DNA of 38,125 nt. It comes from a bacterium. GTDB lineage: Bacteria; SAR324; XYD2-FULL-50-16. The notes beneath the pieces were generated by a model. The model did not search any database, was not told where the DNA came from, and saw only the letters and a list, made by a program, of their open reading frames with translations. Where the stretch lies: the NCBI GenBank assembly GCA_024275165.1, contig JAJRZQ010000020.1, forward strand, positions 1-38,125, given 5' to 3'. Shown here piece after piece: positions 15,941-22,876 of the stretch. Numbering within the stretch: position 1 is the first letter of the stretch; each line of letters starts with the position of its first letter. Made by a program: the position numbers and the translations under genes.

Positions 15941-15966
15941 TTATCTCCAACAATAAGTGAAGTTTA
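15941..15966 (-). promoter_or_regulatory. Possible sigma-28 (FliA-type) promoter of cheY
   Basis: Read on the minus strand, TAAA (15966-15963), 14 bases, then GGAGATAA (15948-15941). The enterobacterial sigma-28 pattern is TAAA, 15 bases, GCCGATAA, so the -10 matches at six of eight positions and the spacer is one short. The distance to the cheY start (about 55 bases) is reasonable. Confidence 0.35.
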
Positions 15967-16024
15967 AGAAAAATTCAATATTTTTGAGATATTCTTTACA
16001 TAAAGGAATTTTTTTTGCTTGCCA

Positions 16025-16076
16025 AGTGAATTTTTGTTCACTAGTATATGAACATAAGTACACTTATGAGGCCTCA
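16025..16076. promoter_or_regulatory. Chain of abutting inverted repeats up to the start codon
   Basis: Four perfect dyads follow each other. AGTGAA/TTCACT lies at 16025-16042 with a 6-base spacer. GTTCA/TGAAC lies at 16036-16053 with an 8-base spacer. CATAAGT/ACTTATG lies at 16053-16068 with a 2-base spacer. TGAGGCCTCA lies at 16067-16076, its last A being the first base of the ATG. The first two overlap, so they are alternatives as RNA stems but could be adjacent sites as DNA. The last would bury the only GAGG ribosome-site-like stretch. This looks like an operator array or a translation-controlling leader for the gene at 16076. Confidence 0.5.
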
Positions 16077-17494
16077 TGCACTCCTTTCTTCGTTGGAATC
16101 TCATTTTCGGTTTGATTTGCGTTAGTTTGGTGGCCTCTCTTTTTATGATCTTAGAAGCCGGTAGCTTTTACCAACGACTCTACCCCGAGCAAATCGGTTG
16201 GATTCCCTTAGGCTTTCTCGCCGCCGGCTTAAATGAAGTCTTCATGTCCATTATGGCGGGGGCAAAACTCGAACACCAAGGCAAACCGCACCCCATCAAT
16301 TACTTCTTTCGCTTTCTCATGCTCTTGCTCTTCATCACCACCGTGGGGGGAGCAAGCTTCAACTTAGTTTATGATAAAATTCAAATCATCCAAGACCAGA
16401 CAAGCCACCAAAAGGTCATTGAACTCTTAAAAAAGCAAATTGAGGATCAAGAAAAAAACTTTGCGACTTTTATTCAGCAAAACCAAAGGCTCAACACGGC
16501 GGTCACGGCCAAACGCAAGGCAGAGGCTCGTCAAGCCTTAATTCAAGCGGTTCGGAAAAATAAACCCCTGAGCAGCCTCTGGTTTGAGGTGATTTTTATC
16601 CTCACCTTGCGGCTCGGGGTGCAAATGGCCAATCTATCTTGCGTATGGCTAGCCGGGTGGCTTTACCGCGCGGGGAAAGAACCAAAAAAACAAACCCAGG
16701 CTTGGCCTAGGCAAGAAATCCAGGCCCACTTCGGCTTAACCAAAGCCTCCTTCGCCTATCAAAAAGCCTTGCAAACTGCTCCTGCGTTACCCGTTCAGCT
16801 CGCTCAGCCAAACCCGTTCCCCCTCAGCCAAAGCCAGATCAACACAAAAACGACCCCAAAGAAAAAGCTACCGACTCCTGTGCCAAAACCGACTCCCCAA
16901 CCAGTCGCTAAGCATACCCCATTGCGGCAAACTCAAGAAGAATCAACCCCTCAAACCCCGTCCCAGCCGCGTCAAAGCGCCAAAGAACAGGCAACGATTC
17001 AACCAGCCGTACCTCAAAAAGGCCAGGACGCGCGTCCCCGAACAGAGCAACGCCCCAACTTGCCAACAACAACACACCCCAGGCAAAAAACCCAAGCCGC
17101 AAAGGAGGTCACGGCTCCCACCCCAAAACAGACCGAACCGATCCCCCCACCCACCCCGGTATTGGAAGCGGAACCAGTTCAGCCCCCTCCCCCAGAGCAT
17201 TTAGCGAAAGTTACCCCCATTCAACCCAAAATTGAAGAACGAAAGCTGCAAGCCGCAGAAAAAGAGCAAGAAGCCAAAGAAGATTTGCGTTTTAAGATCA
17301 ACCAACTCTTATCTCAGCGCAATCAAGATGTGGGTTTAAGTCAATTTTGCCGTAGCCTCTGCTTGGATTTCAATTTAATCCTCGCCATCGACAACCGCAG
17401 GCAGGGAATCGAAAACCTCGACCAACAAGCCATGGAGAGTATATTCCACAGAATGAAGGAAATCTATGAAGAACAATCCGCGCAATCTTATTAA
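16076..17494 (+). CDS. Four-helix membrane protein with long proline-rich cytoplasmic tail
   Basis: A 472-residue protein I do not recognise. Predicted membrane helices lie at about 4-28, 38-60, 77-99 and 170-195, with a charged, Gln/Lys-rich helical loop (about 105-165) between the third and fourth. Residues about 200-380 are low complexity, rich in Pro, Gln, Thr and Lys with repeated PTPxPxPxP-like runs. After a charged helical stretch comes a small globular C-terminal domain of about 75 residues (FKINQLLSQRNQDVGLSQFC onward). The layout, a membrane anchor plus flexible tether plus small end domain, suggests a scaffold or partner-capture role, but that is inference. Only a weak GAGG four bases before the ATG serves as ribosome site. 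It overlaps the next gene by 29 bases. Confidence 0.72.
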   Translation: MHSFLRWNLIFGLICVSLVASLFMILEAGSFYQRLYPEQIGWIPLGFLAAGLNEVFMSIMAGAKLEHQGKPHPINYFFRFLMLLLFITTVGGASFNLVYDKIQIIQDQTSHQKVIELLKKQIEDQEKNFATFIQQNQRLNTAVTAKRKAEARQALIQAVRKNKPLSSLWFEVIFILTLRLGVQMANLSCVWLAGWLYRAGKEPKKQTQAWPRQEIQAHFGLTKASFAYQKALQTAPALPVQLAQPNPFPLSQSQINTKTTPKKKLPTPVPKPTPQPVAKHTPLRQTQEESTPQTPSQPRQSAKEQATIQPAVPQKGQDARPRTEQRPNLPTTTHPRQKTQAAKEVTAPTPKQTEPIPPPTPVLEAEPVQPPPPEHLAKVTPIQPKIEERKLQAAEKEQEAKEDLRFKINQLLSQRNQDVGLSQFCRSLCLDFNLILAIDNRRQGIENLDQQAMESIFHRMKEIYEEQSAQSY

Positions 17495-17849
17495 AAAGCC
17501 GCTCACCACAAGCCTTGCCCCTTCCCAACAGTGGACGGGCGCCCTCAGACTGGGATTGAGCCTCAAAGCTTACGCCTGTTCTTTGCCCCAAGGAGGGGTC
17601 TGTCTGGTGATCTTGGCCCCCAAAGAACTCTTTCAAACCCCAGAGCGATTAAAGCAAATCTATCCAAGCCTACTTTCGCTCTACCCCGGCTACCGTTTAC
17701 TTTTTTTGAGCGAAGAGCAGGCAGCGAAAAGCTATTTTGGGCACCCCGAAGCAGAGCAAGAACTTTTTGCCTTGCTCGATCAGGTGCGGCACTTACAGCA
17801 AGCCCCTCCCACTTATTGCCTTTTACCCCAAACCGCTTATGGGCTATAA
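17466..17849 (+). CDS. Small hypothetical protein coupled to the membrane protein
   Basis: A 127-residue protein with no family I can name. AAGGAA at 17456-17461 precedes the ATG by four bases, inside the end of the preceding gene, so translation is probably coupled. The sequence reads like a compact alpha/beta domain: KAYACSLPQGGVCLVILAPK strand regions, helix TPERLKQIYPSLLSLY, strand YRLLFLSEE, helix EAEQELFALLDQVRHL, and a short tail ending QTAYGL. No signal peptide or membrane segment is present. It probably works with the membrane protein upstream. Its 3' end overlaps the end of the convergent DUF3047-like gene by 13 bases. Confidence 0.6.
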   Translation: MKNNPRNLIKKPLTTSLAPSQQWTGALRLGLSLKAYACSLPQGGVCLVILAPKELFQTPERLKQIYPSLLSLYPGYRLLFLSEEQAAKSYFGHPEAEQELFALLDQVRHLQQAPPTYCLLPQTAYGL

Positions 17850-18526
17850 AACTCAATGCTTTCTAAATAGGCCTCGCCCTCACCGACTTTTCTCGTATCA
17901 AACTCAATCGCTACCCCCGTCACTTCAGGGGCCTTTTCCCCAAAAGCGTCTTGATAGGCTTGAGCAAATTCAAATTCTGTCGTGACCACTTGATTCTCCG
18001 CGCTATTGCAGGGGATACAGTAATAGCGGGCCGATTGTTTATAATAGCGCCCTTGATAGGCCTTACCGGGAACCTCTTTCTCTCCTAAAAACACACCTAA
18101 GACCCGGGGAACCTGAGGTAAAAACATAATTCCACTGTCATAAAGTTCCTTGCCAAAAGCCAAGGCGATCATCAAGGTCTCTCGCTCTTCCCCGGCAGAC
18201 CAATTGGCCCCCACCGGATACTTGCGAATCCCCCAACGCACCTTGACCTTGGTCGCCCCTTGAATCGCGGTACGCTTGACCAATAAACCCAATTGATCTT
18301 CTTGAATCGCAAAAACCATCCCTTTCTGATCAAAATAGGGATGAAATTCCTTCTTTTTTTTGGCCCCCGCTTGAAAAGTCCATTCTTGCACCACCAGCCA
18401 ATCGTGAGGTTCTAGGTTGCCCGCCGCTTGTAAAGAGAAGTCCAAGCGGAGTACCAACTTTTCGGCCAAAGCGGGGAGAGGAAATAAAAATACGCTGAAA
18501 AGGATTACCAGGATTTGTCTGCTCAT
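17837..18526 (-). CDS. DUF3047-like periplasmic protein
   Basis: A 229-residue protein starting at the ATG at 18526, which has an AAGGAA ribosome site and gives a clean signal peptide (MSRQILVILFSVFLFPLPALA, cleavage after ALA). The longer frame upstream adds 23 polar residues and hides the signal. The mature part follows the DUF3047 pattern as I recall it: a buried-strand region with KVKVRWGIRKYPVGANW, a segment on external ranges (ALAFGKE), then QAYQDAFGEKAPEVTGVAIEFDT and a closing AYLESIEFYSP, suggestive of a beta-sandwich of carbohydrate-binding type. Function of that family is unknown. It lies downstream of queE on the same strand, separated by 73 bases that contain two small stems. Confidence 0.6.
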   Translation of the reverse strand: MSRQILVILFSVFLFPLPALAEKLVLRLDFSLQAAGNLEPHDWLVVQEWTFQAGAKKKKEFHPYFDQKGMVFAIQEDQLGLLVKRTAIQGATKVKVRWGIRKYPVGANWSAGEERETLMIALAFGKELYDSGIMFLPQVPRVLGVFLGEKEVPGKAYQGRYYKQSARYYCIPCNSAENQVVTTEFEFAQAYQDAFGEKAPEVTGVAIEFDTRKVGEGEAYLESIEFYSP

Positions 18527-18599
18527 GTTTTCCTTAGTTGAACTGTTTTGACTTAGGCTATCTAAGGCGTTGCCCCAGGGCAAGCTTTGATGCAAAGTT

Positions 18600-19187
18600 T
18601 CAGGGGATTTGTATCCAATGCTGAATTTGCAGACTCAAGCGCAGGCGCGGCTCTCGCAAAATCAGATCACGGGCGTGGTGGATACTGTTTAGATTCTGCT
18701 GGGGATCCGCCAATGTAATGGGCTGGAGAAAAAAAGGCTGCTTGACTTGGGCTAAGATCGGCTGAATCTCGTTTAAAGAGACCTGCTCTGTGACAAGCAA
18801 TTTCATCTCGTCAAACCAAGGGCCGTAATTGATTTTAGAAATCCGTTTCGGGCTATAGGTAATCCAATCCGCTGCTTGGATATTTTCCGGCTGATAACCA
18901 TTTGTTTCCACCGCCACAAAATAACCTCGCTCTTGTAGGGCGACAATAAGGGGGTTGCGGTCTTCTAAACTCGGCTCCCCACCGGTAAGACAAATGCGTT
19001 TTGCGGGAAAAGAACGAATATTTTTAATTAATTGAGGAATCGACCATTGATATTGCGCCTCCTTATGCTTTTCTTCATCACAAAAAGAACAGGTGAGATC
19101 GCAATCAGTAAAGCGAATAAAAATAAACGCTTGGCCTGCATGCGTCCCTTCGCCTTGCAGGCTGTAAAAATACTCGCTAATTCGCAT
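18600..19187 (-). CDS. queE: 7-carboxy-7-deazaguanine synthase
   Basis: A 195-residue radical SAM enzyme converting 6-carboxytetrahydropterin to 7-carboxy-7-deazaguanine, the ring-contraction step of queuosine synthesis. The cluster motif CDLTCSFC gives Cys29, Cys33 and Cys36 (CX3CX2C). The N terminus ISEYFYSLQGEGTHAGQAFIFIR is the QueE signature, and TGGEPSL is the SAM-contacting GGE motif. Length is short, as in compact QueE proteins. The start overlaps the end of queD by 11 bases, indicating an operon. QueC is not in the window. Confidence 0.93.
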   Translation of the reverse strand: MRISEYFYSLQGEGTHAGQAFIFIRFTDCDLTCSFCDEEKHKEAQYQWSIPQLIKNIRSFPAKRICLTGGEPSLEDRNPLIVALQERGYFVAVETNGYQPENIQAADWITYSPKRISKINYGPWFDEMKLLVTEQVSLNEIQPILAQVKQPFFLQPITLADPQQNLNSIHHARDLILREPRLRLSLQIQHWIQIP

Positions 19188-19650
19188 TCAAGCTTTGCTC
19201 CAACTCCGGTGAAAAGCGAACCCTAGATAGATCAATTTGAATCTCATCATCTCCAGAAAACTGCGCATAGCCTGTTTTGGTTTCATGCACAATGACTTGG
19301 TGGATGGGCAGGGTCAAGGCTTGAGCTTGATAATAGATATGCCGAGCCATTTGCTCTGCTGTTGGATTATAAGGTAAGATAAGGTATCGAGTATTGAGCC
19401 GAGGGGCCATTTCAACCAATTCTTGGTCTTCCTCCCAGACCAGCAGCGCATGGTCAAAGGCATCTAAAAAAGCATTAAGCTTTTCTTTGACCCGCTTGAA
19501 GTCCATCAACATCTGCGCTTGGTCTTGGGTTTCCCCTCGCAAGAAGACTTCAAATAAATAAGAGTGGCCGTGCAAACCTTGACACCTTGTGGTGTAGGCG
19601 TAGCGCACCCGATGCGCGACTTCTGCTTTAAATAGTTTTCGAATGATCAT
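19177..19650 (-). CDS. queD: 6-carboxy-5,6,7,8-tetrahydropterin synthase
   Basis: A 157-residue member of the PTPS/QueD family, which converts dihydroneopterin triphosphate to 6-carboxytetrahydropterin. Zinc ligands are His13 (in VAHRV) and His27 and His29 (GLHGHSY). The catalytic Cys is Cys23. The Asp-His pair is D66-H67 (FDHALL), and the substrate-binding Glu is E123 (VHETKTG). The Cys and the HETKTG end favour QueD over eukaryotic PTPS. A strong GGAGG ribosome site lies just upstream. A perfect TTGACA hexamer lies in the 95-base gap to pyrH (19724-19719), but I see no good -10 at normal distance. It is followed by queE with overlap. Confidence 0.93.
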   Translation of the reverse strand: MIIRKLFKAEVAHRVRYAYTTRCQGLHGHSYLFEVFLRGETQDQAQMLMDFKRVKEKLNAFLDAFDHALLVWEEDQELVEMAPRLNTRYLILPYNPTAEQMARHIYYQAQALTLPIHQVIVHETKTGYAQFSGDDEIQIDLSRVRFSPELEQSLNAN

Positions 19651-19745
19651 GATTCCTCCATAGCTTCTGATCCCTGTAGCGGCTTTTCCAATTTAGCAAA
19701 GCAAGCTACTTCGCCCTTTGTCAACTAGAAGAAATCAGCGTGAAT

Positions 19746-20459
19746 TCATCCCACGATGCGCGTGCCCACGGCCTTTCCCTGAAGAAAATCCAGCAGGTCT
19801 TGCTTACGCGCCAGATTAACCACCCCTAAGGGCAAGTTGTTTTCTCGCAGCAAGCCCATTGCCGCTTGATCCATCACTTTGATATCCTGGGCAAAAACCT
19901 CGGCATAAGTCAATTGATCGTACTTTTTTGCCTCCTTATGTTTCACCGGGTCCCTATCGTAGACCCCATCCACCTTCGTTCCCTTGATTAAGAGGTCGGC
20001 CTCCACTTCTAAGGCTCGTAAAGCCGCGGCGGTGTCCGTAGAAAAATAAGGGTTTCCCGTCCCCCCGCCAAAAAGAACAATCTCCCCGGCTCGCAAGGCC
20101 CTTAAGGCTGCGGGTTTGTTAAAGGGCTCCGCCGCTTGGGGTGCCTGCAACCCCGTCATGGTGCGGGCTTTCATTCCCTTTGCGCGAAAGGCCTCTTGCA
20201 GATAAAGGCCATTCATCAAGGTGGCCATCATCCCCATCATATCCCCCGTAACCCGATCCATGGCAAAAGGCTGGCTCTGGGCACCGCGAAAAAAATTGCC
20301 CCCCCCAATCACAATCGCCAACTCAAAACCCTGTTGGTGAATCTCTTGAATCTGCAAACAGAGGCTATCGACGGTTGTCGCATCATACCCCTGTCCTGCT
20401 TTCCCCCCAAGGTATTCACCGCTTAATTTCAGCAAGATGCGTTTGTATGGCTTCATCAT
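19746..20459 (-). CDS. pyrH: UMP kinase
   Basis: A 237-residue bacterial UMP kinase of the amino-acid kinase fold, phosphorylating UMP to UDP. Motifs are KRILLKLSGEYLGG at the N terminus, GGGNFFRG (52-59), DRVTGDMMGMMATLMNG, the GGTGNPYFSTDTAAALRA nucleotide loop, and TKVDGVYDRDP. The start is one of two adjacent ATGs (20459 or 20456). It sits in the usual rpsB-tsf-pyrH order, but frr, which often follows, is replaced by queD. The 47-base gap to tsf contains a strong terminator, so expression is likely much lower than that of tsf or controlled by read-through. Confidence 0.97.
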   Translation of the reverse strand: MMKPYKRILLKLSGEYLGGKAGQGYDATTVDSLCLQIQEIHQQGFELAIVIGGGNFFRGAQSQPFAMDRVTGDMMGMMATLMNGLYLQEAFRAKGMKARTMTGLQAPQAAEPFNKPAALRALRAGEIVLFGGGTGNPYFSTDTAAALRALEVEADLLIKGTKVDGVYDRDPVKHKEAKKYDQLTYAEVFAQDIKVMDQAAMGLLRENNLPLGVVNLARKQDLLDFLQGKAVGTRIVG

Positions 20460-20477
20460 TATCCAGATAAAAAAAAC

Positions 20478-20502
20478 AAAAAAAAAGGGGACTTAAGTCC
20501 CC
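20478..20502 (-). terminator. Strong intrinsic terminator between tsf and pyrH
   Basis: On the minus strand GGGGAC, loop TTAA, GTCCCC (20502-20487) is followed by nine T (20486-20478), a G and eight more T or A/T-rich bases. It begins five bases after the tsf stop and ends about 18 bases before the pyrH start, which leaves no room for a separate promoter after it. Confidence 0.85.
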
Positions 20503-20506
20503 TGCT

Positions 20507-21352
20507 TTAAAAGGTTGCTTTGTGAAAGCGAGTTACCTTCAAGCTGGCGCCTAAGGCCTTCCCCTTTTCCTCCAGCAACTGAGCAATGTTTTTATCTGGC
20601 TCTTTGACGAAACTTTGATCTAAAAGACAAATCTCTTTTTTGAACTTCTTCAAACGCCCTACAATCATCTTTTCGATGATGTTATCGGGCTTGCCGGATT
20701 CACGCGCTTGCTCGACTAAAATCGCCTTTTCCTTTTCCAAAACCTTAGGGTCTAAATCCGCCTCACTGATTGCCTCAACTTGGCTGGCAGCGATATGCAT
20801 GGCCACATCCTTGGCCAAGGCAGCCAAAAGGGCCTCATCTACCGCCTTATCGGCTTGGATCTCCAGCAAAACGCCGATTTTCCCCTTCCCATGGATATAG
20901 GCGCCGACAATCGCGTTTTCGGAAACATCCCAACTAAGGGCTTCCAAAATCGCCATGTTCTCGCCCATTTTTGCAATCGCGTGAACCAGTTGATCTTGGA
21001 TCTTTCCTTTCGAGCCGCTCTGCTCGAGAAAGTTATCCGTACCGACTTCCAACGCTTGGGTGGTTAAGTCCTGGATAAAACCTTGAAAATCATCATTGAT
21101 AGCAACAAAGTCGGTTTCGCAAGCCACCTTCAACAGGGCCGCGCGGCGGCTGTTTTGAGCTGTGGCAATGGCCCCTTCCTTGGTTTCACGAGAAGATTTT
21201 TTACTTGCCGTGGCTTGGCCCTTCTTGCGGAGAAACTCAACGGCTTCTTCCAGGTTGCCATTGCATTCAGTCAATGCCTTTTTGCAATCCATCATGGCCG
21301 CGCTGGTCATCTCTCGCAATTCCTTGACCATCGTAGCGGTAATTTGAGTCAT
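20507..21352 (-). CDS. tsf: Translation elongation factor Ts
   Basis: A 281-residue nucleotide exchange factor for EF-Tu. The N-terminal UBA-like domain reads MVKELREMTSAAMMDCKKALTECNGNLEEAVEFLRKKG, the core has the conserved CETDFVAINDDFQ motif, and the HIAASQ and QSFVKEPDK segments are typical of the C-terminal half. Length is normal. It lies 29 bases after rpsB, as in most bacteria, and is followed by a strong terminator. The ribosome site is weak (AAAGAG). Confidence 0.97.
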   Translation of the reverse strand: MTQITATMVKELREMTSAAMMDCKKALTECNGNLEEAVEFLRKKGQATASKKSSRETKEGAIATAQNSRRAALLKVACETDFVAINDDFQGFIQDLTTQALEVGTDNFLEQSGSKGKIQDQLVHAIAKMGENMAILEALSWDVSENAIVGAYIHGKGKIGVLLEIQADKAVDEALLAALAKDVAMHIAASQVEAISEADLDPKVLEKEKAILVEQARESGKPDNIIEKMIVGRLKKFKKEICLLDQSFVKEPDKNIAQLLEEKGKALGASLKVTRFHKATF

Positions 21353-21381
21353 GGCTCTTTTTTTATGTCTACAGGTTGCGG

Positions 21382-22122
21382 TTATTTGGTGGCCGGGGCG
21401 GCAGCTTCTTTGTCCGCAACAGAATTGCTGCTTTCAAAAGCTTTTCTTCCATCAATGGAGGCCTGAGCAATCACCTCGGAATAGAGTTCAATACAATGCA
21501 CGGAGTCGTCATTGCCGGGAATCGCAATATCGACCAGACGAGGGTCGCAATTACTATCCACTACGGCGACCACAGGGATGCCTAAGCGTTTCGCTTCCTT
21601 GATGGCGATCTCTTCTCGTTGCAGATCGACGACAAACAGGGCAGAGGGCAGTTTACGCATCTCCGCGATTCCCCCTAATACATTTTGCAATTTTCCACGG
21701 TCCCGCTCAAAACGGACCGCTTCTTTTTTAATGATACCCGGGTAGTTGCCTTCTGCCCCGGCGAGTTCATCTAACTTTCTCAACTTCGTCAAAGAGGCTT
21801 TGATGGTTTGAAAATTGGTCAACATCCCCCCCAACCAACGGAGGTTGGCAAAGTGGTTGCCGCTTTTTGTAGCCGCTTCGATGATCACATCGCGCGCTTG
21901 GAATTTGGTGCCCACAAATAGAACCTTGCCGCCGTTGGCGGAAATATTATAGATGTAGTCGTAAGCTTCTTTAAGACGCTCTAAAGTAATGCGCAGGTCG
22001 ATGATATAGATTCCTGCCTTGCTGCCGTAAATATAAGGCTTCATCTTAGGGTGCCAACGCTCGGTTTTGTGACCGAGATGCACCCCAGCTTCAAACAAGC
22101 TTTTCATGGAAATAACTGCCAT
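21382..22122 (-). CDS. rpsB: 30S ribosomal protein S2
   Basis: A 246-residue S2 protein of the small subunit. Family signatures are SMKSLFEAGVHLGHKTERWHPKM near the N terminus, YIIDLRITLERL, GGKVLFVGTKFQARDVI, WLGGMLTNFQTIKASL, and GIPVVAVVDSNCDPRLVDIAIPGNDDS. The C terminus has a short Ala-rich tail. A clear promoter lies about 60-90 bases upstream, with AAGGAG in the leader as the ribosome site. First gene of the rpsB-tsf-(pyrH) unit. Confidence 0.98.
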   Translation of the reverse strand: MAVISMKSLFEAGVHLGHKTERWHPKMKPYIYGSKAGIYIIDLRITLERLKEAYDYIYNISANGGKVLFVGTKFQARDVIIEAATKSGNHFANLRWLGGMLTNFQTIKASLTKLRKLDELAGAEGNYPGIIKKEAVRFERDRGKLQNVLGGIAEMRKLPSALFVVDLQREEIAIKEAKRLGIPVVAVVDSNCDPRLVDIAIPGNDDSVHCIELYSEVIAQASIDGRKAFESSNSVADKEAAAPATK

Positions 22123-22183
22123 GTTCCAATGCTCCTTTGGGTATCCAAAAAGGGGTTAAGTAATTTATGGAGTAAAAGAGGAA

Positions 22184-22212
22184 ATGCTAGCGTGAAAAAT
22201 CGGGTTTGACAA
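22184..22212 (-). promoter_or_regulatory. Predicted sigma-70 promoter of rpsB-tsf
   Basis: On the minus strand, TTGTCA (22212-22207), a 17-base spacer, then TAGCAT (22189-22184). The -35 matches consensus at five of six and the -10 at four of six. The leader of about 55 bases is long enough for the S2 autoregulation known in other bacteria, but I did not identify a matching fold. Confidence 0.55.
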
Positions 22213-22240
22213 GGGGATTTTTTCACCCCTCCCCCAGGCC

Positions 22241-22825
22241 CTAGGGGCCTTTCATCCGAGAGCGAAGCATTCGGGTCGCCCGTTTATCCCCCTCCGCGGC
22301 CCAAAGGCTCAGCGTCTCCGCATCCGCCTTTTCGTAAGGAATCGCCTCCACTTTAGGCCCTTTGATGGGATTGAGATACACCTCAGTCACCTTAAACCCC
22401 TCTAAACTGACTTGTCTGAATTTTTCTTCCGAGGCCCGCTGAGCCGCGCAATCAAGATTTTTAGGGTTCTTTGCAAGGATTTGAAAGGGTTTGGTGGAGA
22501 CGCAAAAGGGACTCTTTCCCTGCCAGGTCTGGCTTTTGGTTTTGCTATAGGCAAAATAATAAAAAAACGGCCCCTTGAGTTTTTTACGAAAGGTATGACA
22601 GCGGCCGGGACGGGCGAGAAACCAGCCCTCTGAGACCCAGCCCTCTTTGGTTTGATAACCGACAGCGATAAAGGTATCTTCACTCGCCATTTGATTGCAC
22701 AAATAGACCTCAGCGTGAACCCAGCCAGGAAAAAGAAACAAAAGCAGCAAACCGATGAGTTTCCCTCTCCGCCCAAGCAGAAACAAGGGATTTGGCAAGC
22801 CTAGGGGGCAATTCAACAAATTCAT
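22241..22825 (-). CDS. DUF1036 domain protein, probably exported
   Basis: A 194-residue protein from the ATG at 22825 (a TTG directly before it would add one residue). A long hydrophobic N-terminal stretch (KLIGLLLLFLFPGWVHA) is a signal peptide, although its n-region is unusually long. The mature part has the DUF1036 pattern: VYLCNQMASEDTFIAVGYQ, EGWVSEGWFLARPGRC, then an aromatic FFYYFAYS strand and a CVSTKPF motif with paired cysteines. Function in that family is unknown; members are small secreted or periplasmic proteins. The C-terminal 60 residues are helical and charged. It lies just upstream of the rpsB promoter, with no obvious terminator between. Confidence 0.75.
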   Translation of the reverse strand: MNLLNCPLGLPNPLFLLGRRGKLIGLLLLFLFPGWVHAEVYLCNQMASEDTFIAVGYQTKEGWVSEGWFLARPGRCHTFRKKLKGPFFYYFAYSKTKSQTWQGKSPFCVSTKPFQILAKNPKNLDCAAQRASEEKFRQVSLEGFKVTEVYLNPIKGPKVEAIPYEKADAETLSLWAAEGDKRATRMLRSRMKGP

Positions 22826-22876
22826 CAAGGCCTATATGGGTTGTCTCTCAAGTTCAAAGGTAAATCGGTTCGTTTT

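Noticed and set aside
18552-18583. Two small stems (CTTAG/CTAAG and TTGCCC/GGGCAA) between queE and the DUF3047-like gene as a terminator
   Set aside because: Short stems without a T tract; could matter for RNA stability but do not support a terminator call.
19651-19745. preQ1 riboswitch before queD
   Set aside because: The gap lacks the small preQ1 hairpin and the A-rich tail with conserved C-U-A-A elements; only a TTGACA box stands out.
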